This document shows, piece by piece, positions 1 through 8,023 of a stretch of 64,000 nt of DNA (the first letter of the stretch is position 1; each line of letters begins with the position of its first letter). The notes beneath the pieces are model-generated. The model was not told the DNA's origin and did no database searches. It saw only the letters and a program-made list of their open reading frames with translations. This stretch comes from Thiofilum sp. (lineage in GTDB: Bacteria > Pseudomonadota > Gammaproteobacteria > Thiotrichales > Thiotrichaceae). The stretch covers positions 3,224,001-3,288,000 of the forward strand of contig NZ_JADJTF010000001.1 of the NCBI RefSeq assembly GCF_016711335.1. Direction: 5' to 3'. Position numbers and translations under genes: made by a program.

Positions 1-230
1 TGTAACTTATAAACTACAATTAAATGATTGCTTAGAGTAATACATAATTCATTATAATCTCTGTGCTTAGCTTCTAAATCATTAAACAATTGATCGAGAG
101 CTGGAATAACCTGATTGACTTTATCTAGCTGAATGGGTAAAGGTGTTGCAGCTAATAACTGAGTATTACGATAAATACATGCACCTTGTACCCCCTGTAG
201 CGCTTGTATTTTACTTAACACTAGCTGCAT
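1..230 (-). CDS. Roadblock/LC7-like protein, partial (C-terminus beyond window)
   Basis: The reverse strand reads from an ATG at 228-230 to the window edge without a stop, giving 76 residues that begin MQLVLSKIQALQGVQGACIY. The opening helix, then a strand with GVQGACIYRN and TQLLAATPL, matches the start of roadblock/LC7 folds, which are small dimeric regulators of Ras-like GTPases. A GAGAG stretch sits about 9 bases before the ATG. It starts 23 bp after the stop of the GTPase gene on the same strand, so the two are probably one operon and partners. Family assignment rests on pattern and context only. Confidence 0.6.
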   Translation of the reverse strand, partial: MQLVLSKIQALQGVQGACIYRNTQLLAATPLPIQLDKVNQVIPALDQLFNDLEAKHRDYNELCITLSNHLIVVYKL

Positions 231-253
231 AGCATTTATCTCTCACTCGTCTT

Positions 254-1150
254 TCATGCCCATTGTAAAATATCCTCTACTTGTTGATTCAATAACTGAG
301 GTGAATACCTTTTATCAAATACTAAACTGAGGGCTTGCTTATGCTCTTTGAAAAGCAAGACATTATGATCGTGCTTGCCTTTTAAAAGCACTTTCTGCAC
401 AGTCATTTTCATGACTGCTTCAAATTGAGTGGTTAATTGTGCGAGTAACAGCATCGTTTCTTGCTCTATTGTATTTATCCCCTTAGCGTGCAGTATCTCG
501 CCTTGATCATTAATAATACTTAAGTCTATTACGCTGGCTAGTTCACTCATTTTTGCTAACATAGTATTCGTGATTGTTTGGCTAGCACTAACCGATTGAG
601 TAATAGTGGGAGTATGATGAGCTAAAGGTGGGTTATTTAAGATCTCAAGCACTTGAGTTATTAAAAAAACAATATCTTGCTTAGCACGGGCATCAATAAA
701 AAAAACTAAAGAAGTAATATTTAACTCATTAGCCCATTGGCGATAAATCTCAATCGCTCTTGGTTCTTTTTGATCATAATGGGTAATACCTATAATGGTA
801 TTATGCGGGCGAATAAATTTGGCAAAATACTCGGCATAATGCTGCATATCGCGGTAAGGATTATTACGGCTATGATCTACTAACAGAATGAGCGCATCCC
901 CCTTGCTGATGAGAATATCCCACATAAAATCAAAGCGTTCCTGACCGGGAGTACCATAAATATGAATGGTTTTATCTTCAAGGTGTAACACCCCATAATC
1001 CATTGCCACCGTGGTACTCGCTTTACGACAGCGTGTCATATCACTGACCGCCGTATCGGTCGACACAGGCGCAGTATCTGTCACAGCCTGTACGGCTGTG
1101 GTTTTACCCGCTCCTACTGGACCCGTAACAATGACCTTATAGCTTTTCAT
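254..1150 (-). CDS. MglA/Arf-like small GTPase with C-terminal roadblock-like domain
   Basis: This 298-residue protein has a Ras-like GTPase core at about residues 1-175: P-loop GPVGAGKT near residue 10, switch II motif GTPGQERF near 67, an atypical G4 THYD in place of NKxD, and DARAK as G5. Bacterial relatives act in cell polarity and surface signalling. Residues of about 190-298 form a second module (LASVIDLSIINDQGEILHAK) that looks like a roadblock/LC7 domain, so the GTPase seems fused to its own regulator. A second roadblock-like gene follows directly. No signal peptide or membrane segment is seen, so it should be cytoplasmic. The GTPase call is secure; the fused roadblock is inferred. 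Confidence 0.8.
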   Translation of the reverse strand: MKSYKVIVTGPVGAGKTTAVQAVTDTAPVSTDTAVSDMTRCRKASTTVAMDYGVLHLEDKTIHIYGTPGQERFDFMWDILISKGDALILLVDHSRNNPYRDMQHYAEYFAKFIRPHNTIIGITHYDQKEPRAIEIYRQWANELNITSLVFFIDARAKQDIVFLITQVLEILNNPPLAHHTPTITQSVSASQTITNTMLAKMSELASVIDLSIINDQGEILHAKGINTIEQETMLLLAQLTTQFEAVMKMTVQKVLLKGKHDHNVLLFKEHKQALSLVFDKRYSPQLLNQQVEDILQWA

Positions 1151-1233
1151 CTAGCCTGACGCTCCGCTGTCCTAAAACTCCTTCTATGCTGAGAGTATAG
1201 AAATAATTAGAATAATTTTTGCTTTTTTTATTA

Positions 1234-1366
1234 GGACACTTAATAAAAGTAATCGTGCATTTTCTCCGCAACCGCTGAGAATACTTTCCTGTACGCTTCA
1301 AGGCGGCATCCTTGCCGCCAAGATTGCTCCAAAAACACACGCTTACTTTTAGCTAGGTATTTAAAG
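1234..1366 (+). repeat. Palindromic repeat, copy A
   Basis: About 133 bp with terminal inverted arms (AAAGTAATCGTG at the left, CACGCTTACTTT at the right, one mismatch) and a central G+C-rich hairpin, GGCGGCA-TCCT-TGCCGCC. It is related along its whole length to copies at 9961, 25081 and 49201. It lies upstream of the GTPase gene. On the minus strand an open frame RVFLEQSWRQGCRLEAY runs through it, as in the other copies. Confidence 0.85.
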
Positions 1367-1478
1367 CTGGGCTGGCAGACTCTATCAGGGATGAGGTGAG
1401 GAGAAGCTAAGAAATAAATAGCAATGACAGTTTTTTAGAGTTAATTATAGCGGGAATAATAGGTAGGGTTTTGATGCA

Positions 1479-1504
1479 GATCGAGTGCCTTAGAGCACTC
1501 GATC
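1479..1504 (-). terminator. Hairpin downstream of the peroxiredoxin gene
   Basis: A perfect 10-bp inverted repeat GATCGAGTGC / GCACTCGATC with a 6-base loop lies about 30 bp after the peroxiredoxin stop codon. No clear U-tract follows on the minus strand, so it may be a processing or stability hairpin instead of an intrinsic terminator. Confidence 0.5.
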
Positions 1505-1535
1505 TAGCCTAAGCTATACTAGCTCAAGATGCAGA

Positions 1536-2012
1536 TTAACCTAATGCAGCTAACAGGGTTTCGGCATTACTGACTTCAAATTTGCCGCCCTCTTCGACAT
1601 TCAGCACTTTGACCACGCCATCGTCTAACAGCATGGCATAGCGTTGTGAGCGCTCGCCACCAAAATCACCTGTAGGCAGTACTAAGCCCACTGCTTTAGT
1701 GAAAGCCGCACCGCCATCAGCAATCATAGTCAGATATTCCGCATTTTGGCTTTTGCCCCAAGCGTCCATGACAAAGGCATCATTGACTGAAAGACAAGCC
1801 ACCAAATCAATGCCTTTAGCTTTGAATTGATCAAACGCTACGACATAACCGGGCAAATGGGCAGCAGAGCAGGTCGGGGTAAAAGCGCCGGGGAGCGCAA
1901 ATAAAACCGCTTTTTTGCCTGCAAATAATTCACCCGTACCCACTGTTTTATGCCCATCAGCGGCGGCTACAGTTACGTTAACATCAGGAAGTTTATCGCC
2001 TACTTGAATCAT
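1536..2012 (-). CDS. Peroxiredoxin, Prx5/redoxin type
   Basis: A 158-residue thiol peroxidase that reduces hydrogen peroxide and organic hydroperoxides in the cytoplasm. The peroxidatic cysteine is in PGAFTPTC (Cys48), the Prx5 signature, and the later GERSQRYAMLLDDG segment is also typical. There is no fused glutaredoxin domain, so it needs an external thiol donor. The ATG at 2012 is preferred over the upstream in-frame start because AGGAG lies 8 bases before it and the family begins at MIQVGDKLP. It stands alone, with trkH upstream on the same strand about 120 bp away. Confidence 0.93.
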   Translation of the reverse strand: MIQVGDKLPDVNVTVAAADGHKTVGTGELFAGKKAVLFALPGAFTPTCSAAHLPGYVVAFDQFKAKGIDLVACLSVNDAFVMDAWGKSQNAEYLTMIADGGAAFTKAVGLVLPTGDFGGERSQRYAMLLDDGVVKVLNVEEGGKFEVSNAETLLAALG

Positions 2013-2133
2013 CTGAATCGCTCCTATGCGGTGTTTAATGGTTAATAATGAACGGCTATGCTTAATGGCTCGGCATACTAGCATAGTCTGAAGCAGTCAC
2101 TCATTTCCCTGTTATTCAGTCAGGAATAAAGTC

Positions 2134-3588
2134 TTAGCGCCAGAACATCGGACTCAGTAACACCAATACCGTAAATAACTCTAAACGCCCCATAATCATA
2201 GCAAAGGATAACCACCACTTAGAAAACTCATCCAACACCGCAAAGCTTGACGCTACCTCACCTAGACCTACTCCCATATTATTAAGGCAAGCAGCCACGG
2301 CTGAAAACGCGGTAACTTGATCATGCCCTGCTGCCATTAAGCCAAGCATAAAAATGACATAAGTTGCCACATACATGGCAGCAAAACCCCATACGGATTT
2401 AATAATCACTTCAGGCACGGGCTTATGATTGACTTTAATTAAAATCTGGGCTTTGGGATGAGCTAGTTGATTAATTTCTCGTCCCCCTTGTTTCATGAGG
2501 AGTAAAAAGCGAATCACTTTCATCCCCCCACTGGTAGAACCCGCACAACCACCAATCACGCTAACAAAGATTAATACAATAGGAATCACACTAGGCCAAA
2601 CCGAATGATCTGCAATTAACAAGCCTGTAGAGGTCATAATTGAAATAACATGAAACAAGGCATAGCGTAAACTTTCCCAAACTCCATTATAAGTGCCATA
2701 AGCATATAAAATGGCGGCACACACTAAAGCAACGATTACGACTATTGCCAAATATAAACGAAACTCAGAATCATAAAAGTAAATGCGAATATTTTTAGTA
2801 CGCCATACTAAAAAATGCAAACTAAAATTAACCCCTGCCAAAAACATAAAAACAATAGTAATATAATCAATCAGCGGACTATTAAAATAAATCATACTAG
2901 AGTCATGGGTAGAAAAGCCACCTGTTGATAATACAGAAAAAGCATGACATATCGCATCAAACCAAGTCATTCCTGCCCATTTATAAATCAGGGTGCAAAT
3001 AAAAGTCAGGATTAAATAAATATACCAGAGTAATTTAGCGGTTTCGGTAATACGTGGCGTCAGCTTTTCATCTTTAACGGGGCCTGGTGCTTCCGCGCGA
3101 TACAATTGCATCCCTCCTACCCCTAACATGGGCATTAAGGCTACCGCTAATACTAAAATCCCCATACCGCCTAACCAGTGTAACTCTAGCCGATAAAACA
3201 CTAAGGAAGCAGGCAAACCGTCTAAACCCACAATAACGGTTGCTCCTGTGGTGGTAAACCCTGACACGGTTTCAAACACAGCACTCCCTAGACTCAGTTC
3301 TAAAGCTTGCGATAATAAAAAAGGCGCTGTACCCGCAGCACTTAAAGCAGACCAAAATAGTACGGCAATCAGGAAACCATCACGCAAGCGTAAATCACGT
3401 TTTTCGCGCCGAACGGGCAACCACAGGACTAAACCAATCGCAAAGATGATGCCAAAGCTATGGTAAAACGGTTGTAGTGCATGCGTAACATCATCCATCA
3501 GCCAGCCTACTAGTACGGGTGGCAACATACTGAAACTAAATATCATCAACAAAATGCCAATAATGCGTTGAATCGCTTTAAATTTCAT
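2134..3588 (-). CDS. trkH: Trk-type potassium uptake membrane protein TrkH
   Basis: A 484-residue inner-membrane protein with the four-fold membrane-pore-membrane pattern of the TrkH/TrkG/KtrB family. The pore loops can be seen as SGFTTTGATV, LSTGGFSTHD, MTSTGLL and NNMGVGLGE, each supplying a selectivity-filter glycine. It takes up K+ and normally works with the cytoplasmic NAD-binding subunit TrkA, which is not in this window. Length matches E. coli TrkH (483). Transcribed toward the peroxiredoxin gene and divergent from the EamA transporter. Confidence 0.93.
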   Translation of the reverse strand: MKFKAIQRIIGILLMIFSFSMLPPVLVGWLMDDVTHALQPFYHSFGIIFAIGLVLWLPVRREKRDLRLRDGFLIAVLFWSALSAAGTAPFLLSQALELSLGSAVFETVSGFTTTGATVIVGLDGLPASLVFYRLELHWLGGMGILVLAVALMPMLGVGGMQLYRAEAPGPVKDEKLTPRITETAKLLWYIYLILTFICTLIYKWAGMTWFDAICHAFSVLSTGGFSTHDSSMIYFNSPLIDYITIVFMFLAGVNFSLHFLVWRTKNIRIYFYDSEFRLYLAIVVIVALVCAAILYAYGTYNGVWESLRYALFHVISIMTSTGLLIADHSVWPSVIPIVLIFVSVIGGCAGSTSGGMKVIRFLLLMKQGGREINQLAHPKAQILIKVNHKPVPEVIIKSVWGFAAMYVATYVIFMLGLMAAGHDQVTAFSAVAACLNNMGVGLGEVASSFAVLDEFSKWWLSFAMIMGRLELFTVLVLLSPMFWR

Positions 3589-3782
3589 TGAGCTGTCCTA
3601 GTAGATCGATAACCAAGCACATGCAATGCACCTATCCTAATATCGTTTTAATATCGTTGTCCTACAGCCTAGCACACGCTACGCAACTCGCTGTCCAGTA
3701 GTTGCGCAAACGGATGCAGCAGTCTATGCTGTTTCGCGCCATTTGTCCGCTCTGGCTGGCGTATTTCAGCCGCACCGCTTTG

Positions 3783-3788
3783 TATAAT
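3783..3788 (+). promoter_or_regulatory. Candidate -10 box for the EamA transporter
   Basis: A perfect TATAAT occurs 13 bp before the ATG at 3802. No good -35 is seen at the right distance. A start point near 3795 would leave a leader of only a few bases, so this call is weak. Confidence 0.3.
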
Positions 3789-3801
3789 ATTAAGGTTGTC
3801 T

Positions 3802-4743
3802 ATGTCTACCACCACGTCGTCCTCAGTGATTCGAGGCCCTTTGATTGCCTTATTAGGGTATTTTGTATTTTCTACTCATGATGCAATTGTTAAATCATTA
3901 GAAAACTACTCGGTATTTCAAACTATCTTTTTCGCTATGTTGTTTGGTTATGTGCCTTTTTCATTAGCACGTATTACCGATAAACGCCTCACCACGCTAA
4001 GACCTAATAATCCTGCTTTAGTGATATTACGTTCAGCATTAATGGTTGGGGCGATGTGTTTTGCTTTTATTGCCTTTTCTATACTGCCCATGGTGCAAGT
4101 ATATGTCTTACTCTTCACGACTCCCGTGATGATTTCATTACTGGCTATACCGATATTAGGAGAGAAAATTCACTTTCAACGTTGGACTGCCATTATATTA
4201 GGCTTAATAGGGGTCATCATAGTTTTAAGGCCTACTCCTGAATCATTAGAATGGGGGCATATATTTAGTTTAATTTCAGCTTTTTGTGGCGCTAGTGCCT
4301 CTATTATTTCACGTAAAATTGGCAATCAAGAAAGCTCAGCGACACTCATTCTCTTTCCTTTATTATTTAATGTATTAATTGCCGGTGCTACTCTATACTT
4401 TGTTTATAAACCTATGCCCTTTAATGATTTAATGGCTATGTTTGCAGTGGGAGTACTAGGTTTATTAGGGCAGTTATTAGTATTAAACTCGTATCGTTTA
4501 TCACCCGCTGCTTTTGTAGCCCCCATGCAATATAGTCAACTGATCTGGGCGGTGTTGTTTGGGTTTATATTTTTCAATGAGTCTATTGATCAATGGGTGG
4601 TGGTTGGCTCAATCATTACTATTGCATCGGGTGTGATGATTGTATGGCGTGAGGCAGTCGCGTCTAAAACTCAACCTAATTTAAATACGCCTAATCCTAG
4701 AATTACTATGGATGATGGCTCATTGCCCAACCCGCCCGATTAA
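3802..4743 (+). CDS. EamA/DMT-family membrane transporter
   Basis: A 313-residue protein with about ten hydrophobic helices arranged as two EamA repeats (about residues 10-140 and 150-285), the drug/metabolite transporter architecture. Typical motifs are the N-terminal GYFVFSTHDAIVK and, at the end of each repeat, LGEKI and FFNESI. Such proteins export or exchange small metabolites; the substrate cannot be read from sequence. The ATG at 3802, with AAGG 6 bases upstream, is preferred over the in-frame TTG at 3796. The next gene starts 25 bp after the stop and may be cotranscribed. Confidence 0.85.
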   Translation: MSTTTSSSVIRGPLIALLGYFVFSTHDAIVKSLENYSVFQTIFFAMLFGYVPFSLARITDKRLTTLRPNNPALVILRSALMVGAMCFAFIAFSILPMVQVYVLLFTTPVMISLLAIPILGEKIHFQRWTAIILGLIGVIIVLRPTPESLEWGHIFSLISAFCGASASIISRKIGNQESSATLILFPLLFNVLIAGATLYFVYKPMPFNDLMAMFAVGVLGLLGQLLVLNSYRLSPAAFVAPMQYSQLIWAVLFGFIFFNESIDQWVVVGSIITIASGVMIVWREAVASKTQPNLNTPNPRITMDDGSLPNPPD

Positions 4744-4768
4744 AGCCTTACGGCTTGGAGGAGTGAGT

Positions 4769-6613
4769 ATGCAGGAAGAGCTGGTTGTTATTCGTGATTT
4801 TATTGCGAGTTGCCCTCCGTTTGATCAACTCGCGGAGCCTGCCTTAACTCAACTCACGCCTCAATGGGTGATTCGCTATCTGCGCCGAGGCAGTGCTTTT
4901 CCCCCTCACTCCACGCCACACTACTGGCTTATTCGTCGAGGGGCTATTGAAATCCGTGACGCGGATAATCAATTACTAGAAAAACTAGCCGAAGGGGATA
5001 GTTATAGCGCTGATTGCTTGAGTGCTCCTAGTGCTATACAGACAAAGGCTCACACCAGTGAAGATACCCTGCTTTATGCGTTACCCTTGCCCGCTTTAGC
5101 AGCTTTATGGCAGCAACACCCTACACTACATCAACTCATGCTAGCTGATTTAGGGCAACGCATCGCGCACGCTCATCAGCGCGTCTTGCCTAGTATTGAG
5201 CGTAATCTATTGAGCTTAGCGCTTAAAGATTTGCTACACCGTCCGGCGGTTAGTATGGAGGCTGATACGCCCTTACAAACAGCCGCTCAGTATATGGTAG
5301 CACAACGGGTTTCTGCTTTATTGGTGACTCAAGATCAACGCTTATGTGGCATTCTCACCGACCGTGATTTACGCAGTCGTGCACTGGCTCAGGGGCTAGC
5401 ATTTTCTACACCGATTAGTGCCATTATGACACCCAATCCCCTGACTTTAAGCCCTGAACAACCTTGTGCAGACGCCCTAACGCTCATGACCGAACGCGGT
5501 ATACATCATTTACCTATTAGCCTGAATGGTGAGCTGTATGGCTTAGTCAGTAGTAGCGATTTATTGCAATTACAAAGCCGTAATAGTCTGTATCTAGCGG
5601 ATCGTATGCGCCGCTCTCCCCATAGAGAGAGCCTGATTAGCTTAGCGCATGAATTACCTGAACTATGGTTTAGCATTGCGCAGCGTGGTGAAAATCCCTT
5701 ACTGTTAGGTCGACTGATTAGCACGATTGCTGATACCTTAACACAACGCCTATTAGTCTTAGCCGAGCAACAACTAGGAGAACCACCTATCCCCTATGCG
5801 TGGATCGCCTACGGTTCGCAAGGTCGTCATGAACTCACCTTACACTCTGATCAAGATAATGCCTTAATCCTCGCCGATAGCTATGATGTATCTCAGCATG
5901 GTTCCTATTTTGAACAACTAACACGCTACGTCTGTGAAGGCTTAGCCGCCAGTGGTTTTATCCTTTGTCCGGGTAATATGATGGCGATGAATCCACAATG
6001 GCGTTTACCTGTACAGGCATGGCTAGACTTATTTGCTGACTGGATCTATCACACCGATGCACATAAGGCACGGCTTGCTACTAATCTATTTGATTTACGC
6101 TATGTAGCAGGCAGTGCTGATCTTGTGCCACTGTTGCGCACTTATGTGGAGGAGCATGGGGCTAGTGCGCCACTACAACACTATCTAGCTCATAATACTG
6201 CCACGCCTAGCGTGCAACCCTTGGGATTTTTCCGCCACTATGTTTTAACCACTCATGCTGAAAACACTCAGCTCGACCTTAAACCATCAGCACTATTACC
6301 CCTGATTAGCTTGGCTCGCATTTATGCGTTGAATAGTGCTAGTAGCGAGGTCAATACCGTGGCACGTTTTCAGTGGGCAGCGCATCAAGGATTATTGAGT
6401 GCTAGCGGTGCACAAGAACTCATACAAGCCTTTGCATTAGCCCTAAACCTGCGCACTCAACATCAAGTACAGCAATATGCTCAGGGCTTAGCGTTAACTA
6501 ACGTACTCTCGGTGCAAACCTTAAGTACACAGGATAAACAGGCACTGCGCGATGTGTTTAAGCTGATAGCGCTACATCAACACCGTATCAGACAAGCTTA
6601 TTTAAAGGGCTAA
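4769..6613 (+). CDS. cNMP-binding/CBS/DUF294 nucleotidyltransferase-like protein
   Basis: 614 residues in three parts. First comes a cyclic-nucleotide-binding-like beta barrel (about 10-140), then a pair of CBS domains (about 155-275, with GILTDRDLRSRAL and GLVSSSDLL). Last is a DUF294 nucleotidyltransferase-like domain (about 310-600) with AYGSQGRHELTLHSDQDNAL, where the GS and DQD residues match the nucleotidyltransferase site. It is probably a cytoplasmic nucleotide-sensing signalling protein; the substrate is unknown. The start at 4769 follows a strong GGAGGAG. The exonuclease gene starts 5 bp after the stop, a pairing common in proteobacteria. Confidence 0.88.
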   Translation: MQEELVVIRDFIASCPPFDQLAEPALTQLTPQWVIRYLRRGSAFPPHSTPHYWLIRRGAIEIRDADNQLLEKLAEGDSYSADCLSAPSAIQTKAHTSEDTLLYALPLPALAALWQQHPTLHQLMLADLGQRIAHAHQRVLPSIERNLLSLALKDLLHRPAVSMEADTPLQTAAQYMVAQRVSALLVTQDQRLCGILTDRDLRSRALAQGLAFSTPISAIMTPNPLTLSPEQPCADALTLMTERGIHHLPISLNGELYGLVSSSDLLQLQSRNSLYLADRMRRSPHRESLISLAHELPELWFSIAQRGENPLLLGRLISTIADTLTQRLLVLAEQQLGEPPIPYAWIAYGSQGRHELTLHSDQDNALILADSYDVSQHGSYFEQLTRYVCEGLAASGFILCPGNMMAMNPQWRLPVQAWLDLFADWIYHTDAHKARLATNLFDLRYVAGSADLVPLLRTYVEEHGASAPLQHYLAHNTATPSVQPLGFFRHYVLTTHAENTQLDLKPSALLPLISLARIYALNSASSEVNTVARFQWAAHQGLLSASGAQELIQAFALALNLRTQHQVQQYAQGLALTNVLSVQTLSTQDKQALRDVFKLIALHQHRIRQAYLKG

Positions 6614-6617
6614 ACTC

Positions 6618-7301
6618 ATGCAGCAGTTCCTCAGCGCTTTACACCGCGCATGGTTAAGCAAACGCTTAAAGCATCAGACTCAAGCACAGCCCTTATTAAC
6701 TTACCTAAATACCCCTAGTCCTAATCTCCAAGATACTTGGCAACAAGGCGCTTACTTAGTATTAGATTTAGAGACCAGTGGCAGTGATCCTCTACACGAC
6801 GATATTTTAAGTTTTGGTTGGGTGATTATCAGGCAGGAACATATTGAGCTAGCTAGCGCCCGTCATTATTTAGTACAAGCACGGCGCTTATTACGGGAGC
6901 GCAATGTCGCCATTCACCATATTACCGACGATCAAGCCGCTCAAGGACACCCCCTCACCGAAGTACTCACCCTATTTTTAACCGCTTTAAGTGGAAAATT
7001 ATTAGTTGCCCACTATGCGCCCACCGAATTAGGCTTTATTAAGCAAGCGTGTCTTAATTGCTTCGGTGCAAAACCACCTATCCCTACTCTAGATACCCTG
7101 CAACTTGCTCGCCGCCATCCTGCTACACGCCATCATAGTTTGCGTTTGGTTGCCCTACGGTCGCATTATCACTTACCACGTTATGCCCTACATAATGCTT
7201 TAAGTGATGCACTCGCTACGGCTGAATTATTATTAGCTCAGCTCAATACTAGCCCCACCCTAGCGAACCTTCCCCTTAAAGACTTAATCACGCATACCTA
7301 A
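6618..7301 (+). CDS. DnaQ-like 3'-5' exonuclease
   Basis: A 227-residue DEDDh exonuclease related to the epsilon subunit of DNA polymerase III. Exo I is LVLDLETSGS (Asp and Glu ligands), Exo II surrounds LVAHYAPTELGFI, and Exo III is HNALSDALATAELL with the general-base His. It should remove nucleotides from 3' ends. It sits 4 bp after the CBS/DUF294 gene, so translational coupling is likely. Its end overlaps the end of the convergent GDPD gene by 4 bp. It is not the replicative dnaQ by context. Confidence 0.88.
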   Translation: MQQFLSALHRAWLSKRLKHQTQAQPLLTYLNTPSPNLQDTWQQGAYLVLDLETSGSDPLHDDILSFGWVIIRQEHIELASARHYLVQARRLLRERNVAIHHITDDQAAQGHPLTEVLTLFLTALSGKLLVAHYAPTELGFIKQACLNCFGAKPPIPTLDTLQLARRHPATRHHSLRLVALRSHYHLPRYALHNALSDALATAELLLAQLNTSPTLANLPLKDLITHT

Positions 7302-8023
7302 GTACTTAATTGCTCACGTAACCATTCTGGGCGATTAGTCGTAATCGATTGCACACCACAAACTATAAGCTGACGCGCCAAATTAGGCTCATCCACGGTC
7401 CACACATGCCACTCAAAGCCTTGCGCTAAGAGGGGTTCAATCCATTCTGGACTCATATTAGGATGAGCGAAGGTACTGACTCCATCGGCTTGAATAGTGT
7501 GTAAGGTATGCATAATAGAGGTAGTTGAGGGAGTTAAAGCACCCTGTTCATCTAGCTCTAACTCGGTTAACCAACAGGCGGTCCATTCGGGAGCTTGGCG
7601 TTTTAACTCAGCAATAACTTGAGCATCAAACGCAATAAACATCACCTGCTCAGTGCTCAAACCGGATTTTATGACCTGCTCTAATGCGCTAAATACAATC
7701 TCTACGCCACACTTTAACTCAATCACCATACGCTTATTAGTAGGCACTAAAGCTAATACTTGCTCTAGCGTAGGTATAGCAGGAAATATTTGTTGCAAGC
7801 TAGATAAGGTAGTCTCAGCGACGATATAGCGTTGTCCTTGTTGTTCTAATACCTCATCGTGCACACACACAATCTGTCCATCAAGCGTGAGATGAAAATC
7901 GCCCTCAATGCCATCAGCCCCCTGCTCCCACGCCAAACGAAACGCTGCTAGAGTATTTTCAGGTGCATCATGCGAAGCCCCCCGATGCGCGATTAAGGGG
8001 ATTAGCGGCCATTTAGTAGACAT
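7298..8023 (-). CDS. Glycerophosphodiester phosphodiesterase (UgpQ-like)
   Basis: A 241-residue GDPD TIM-barrel enzyme without a signal peptide. It hydrolyses deacylated phospholipids (glycerophosphodiesters) to glycerol-3-phosphate and an alcohol. The signature is near the N-terminus: IAHRGASHDAPENTLAAF with catalytic His, then GIEGDFHLTLDG metal ligands and VCVHDE with the second His; MVIELKC and HVWTVDE are later family motifs. The length matches cytoplasmic UgpQ. Its ATG overlaps the stop of the upstream nuclease gene as TAATG, so the two are translationally coupled. Confidence 0.92.
   Translation of the reverse strand: MSTKWPLIPLIAHRGASHDAPENTLAAFRLAWEQGADGIEGDFHLTLDGQIVCVHDEVLEQQGQRYIVAETTLSSLQQIFPAIPTLEQVLALVPTNKRMVIELKCGVEIVFSALEQVIKSGLSTEQVMFIAFDAQVIAELKRQAPEWTACWLTELELDEQGALTPSTTSIMHTLHTIQADGVSTFAHPNMSPEWIEPLLAQGFEWHVWTVDEPNLARQLIVCGVQSITTNRPEWLREQLST

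Noticed and set aside
1137..1340. Reverse-strand open frame of 67 codons
   Set aside because: It is one of several open frames through palindromic repeat copy A and has no ribosome site; treated as part of the repeat.
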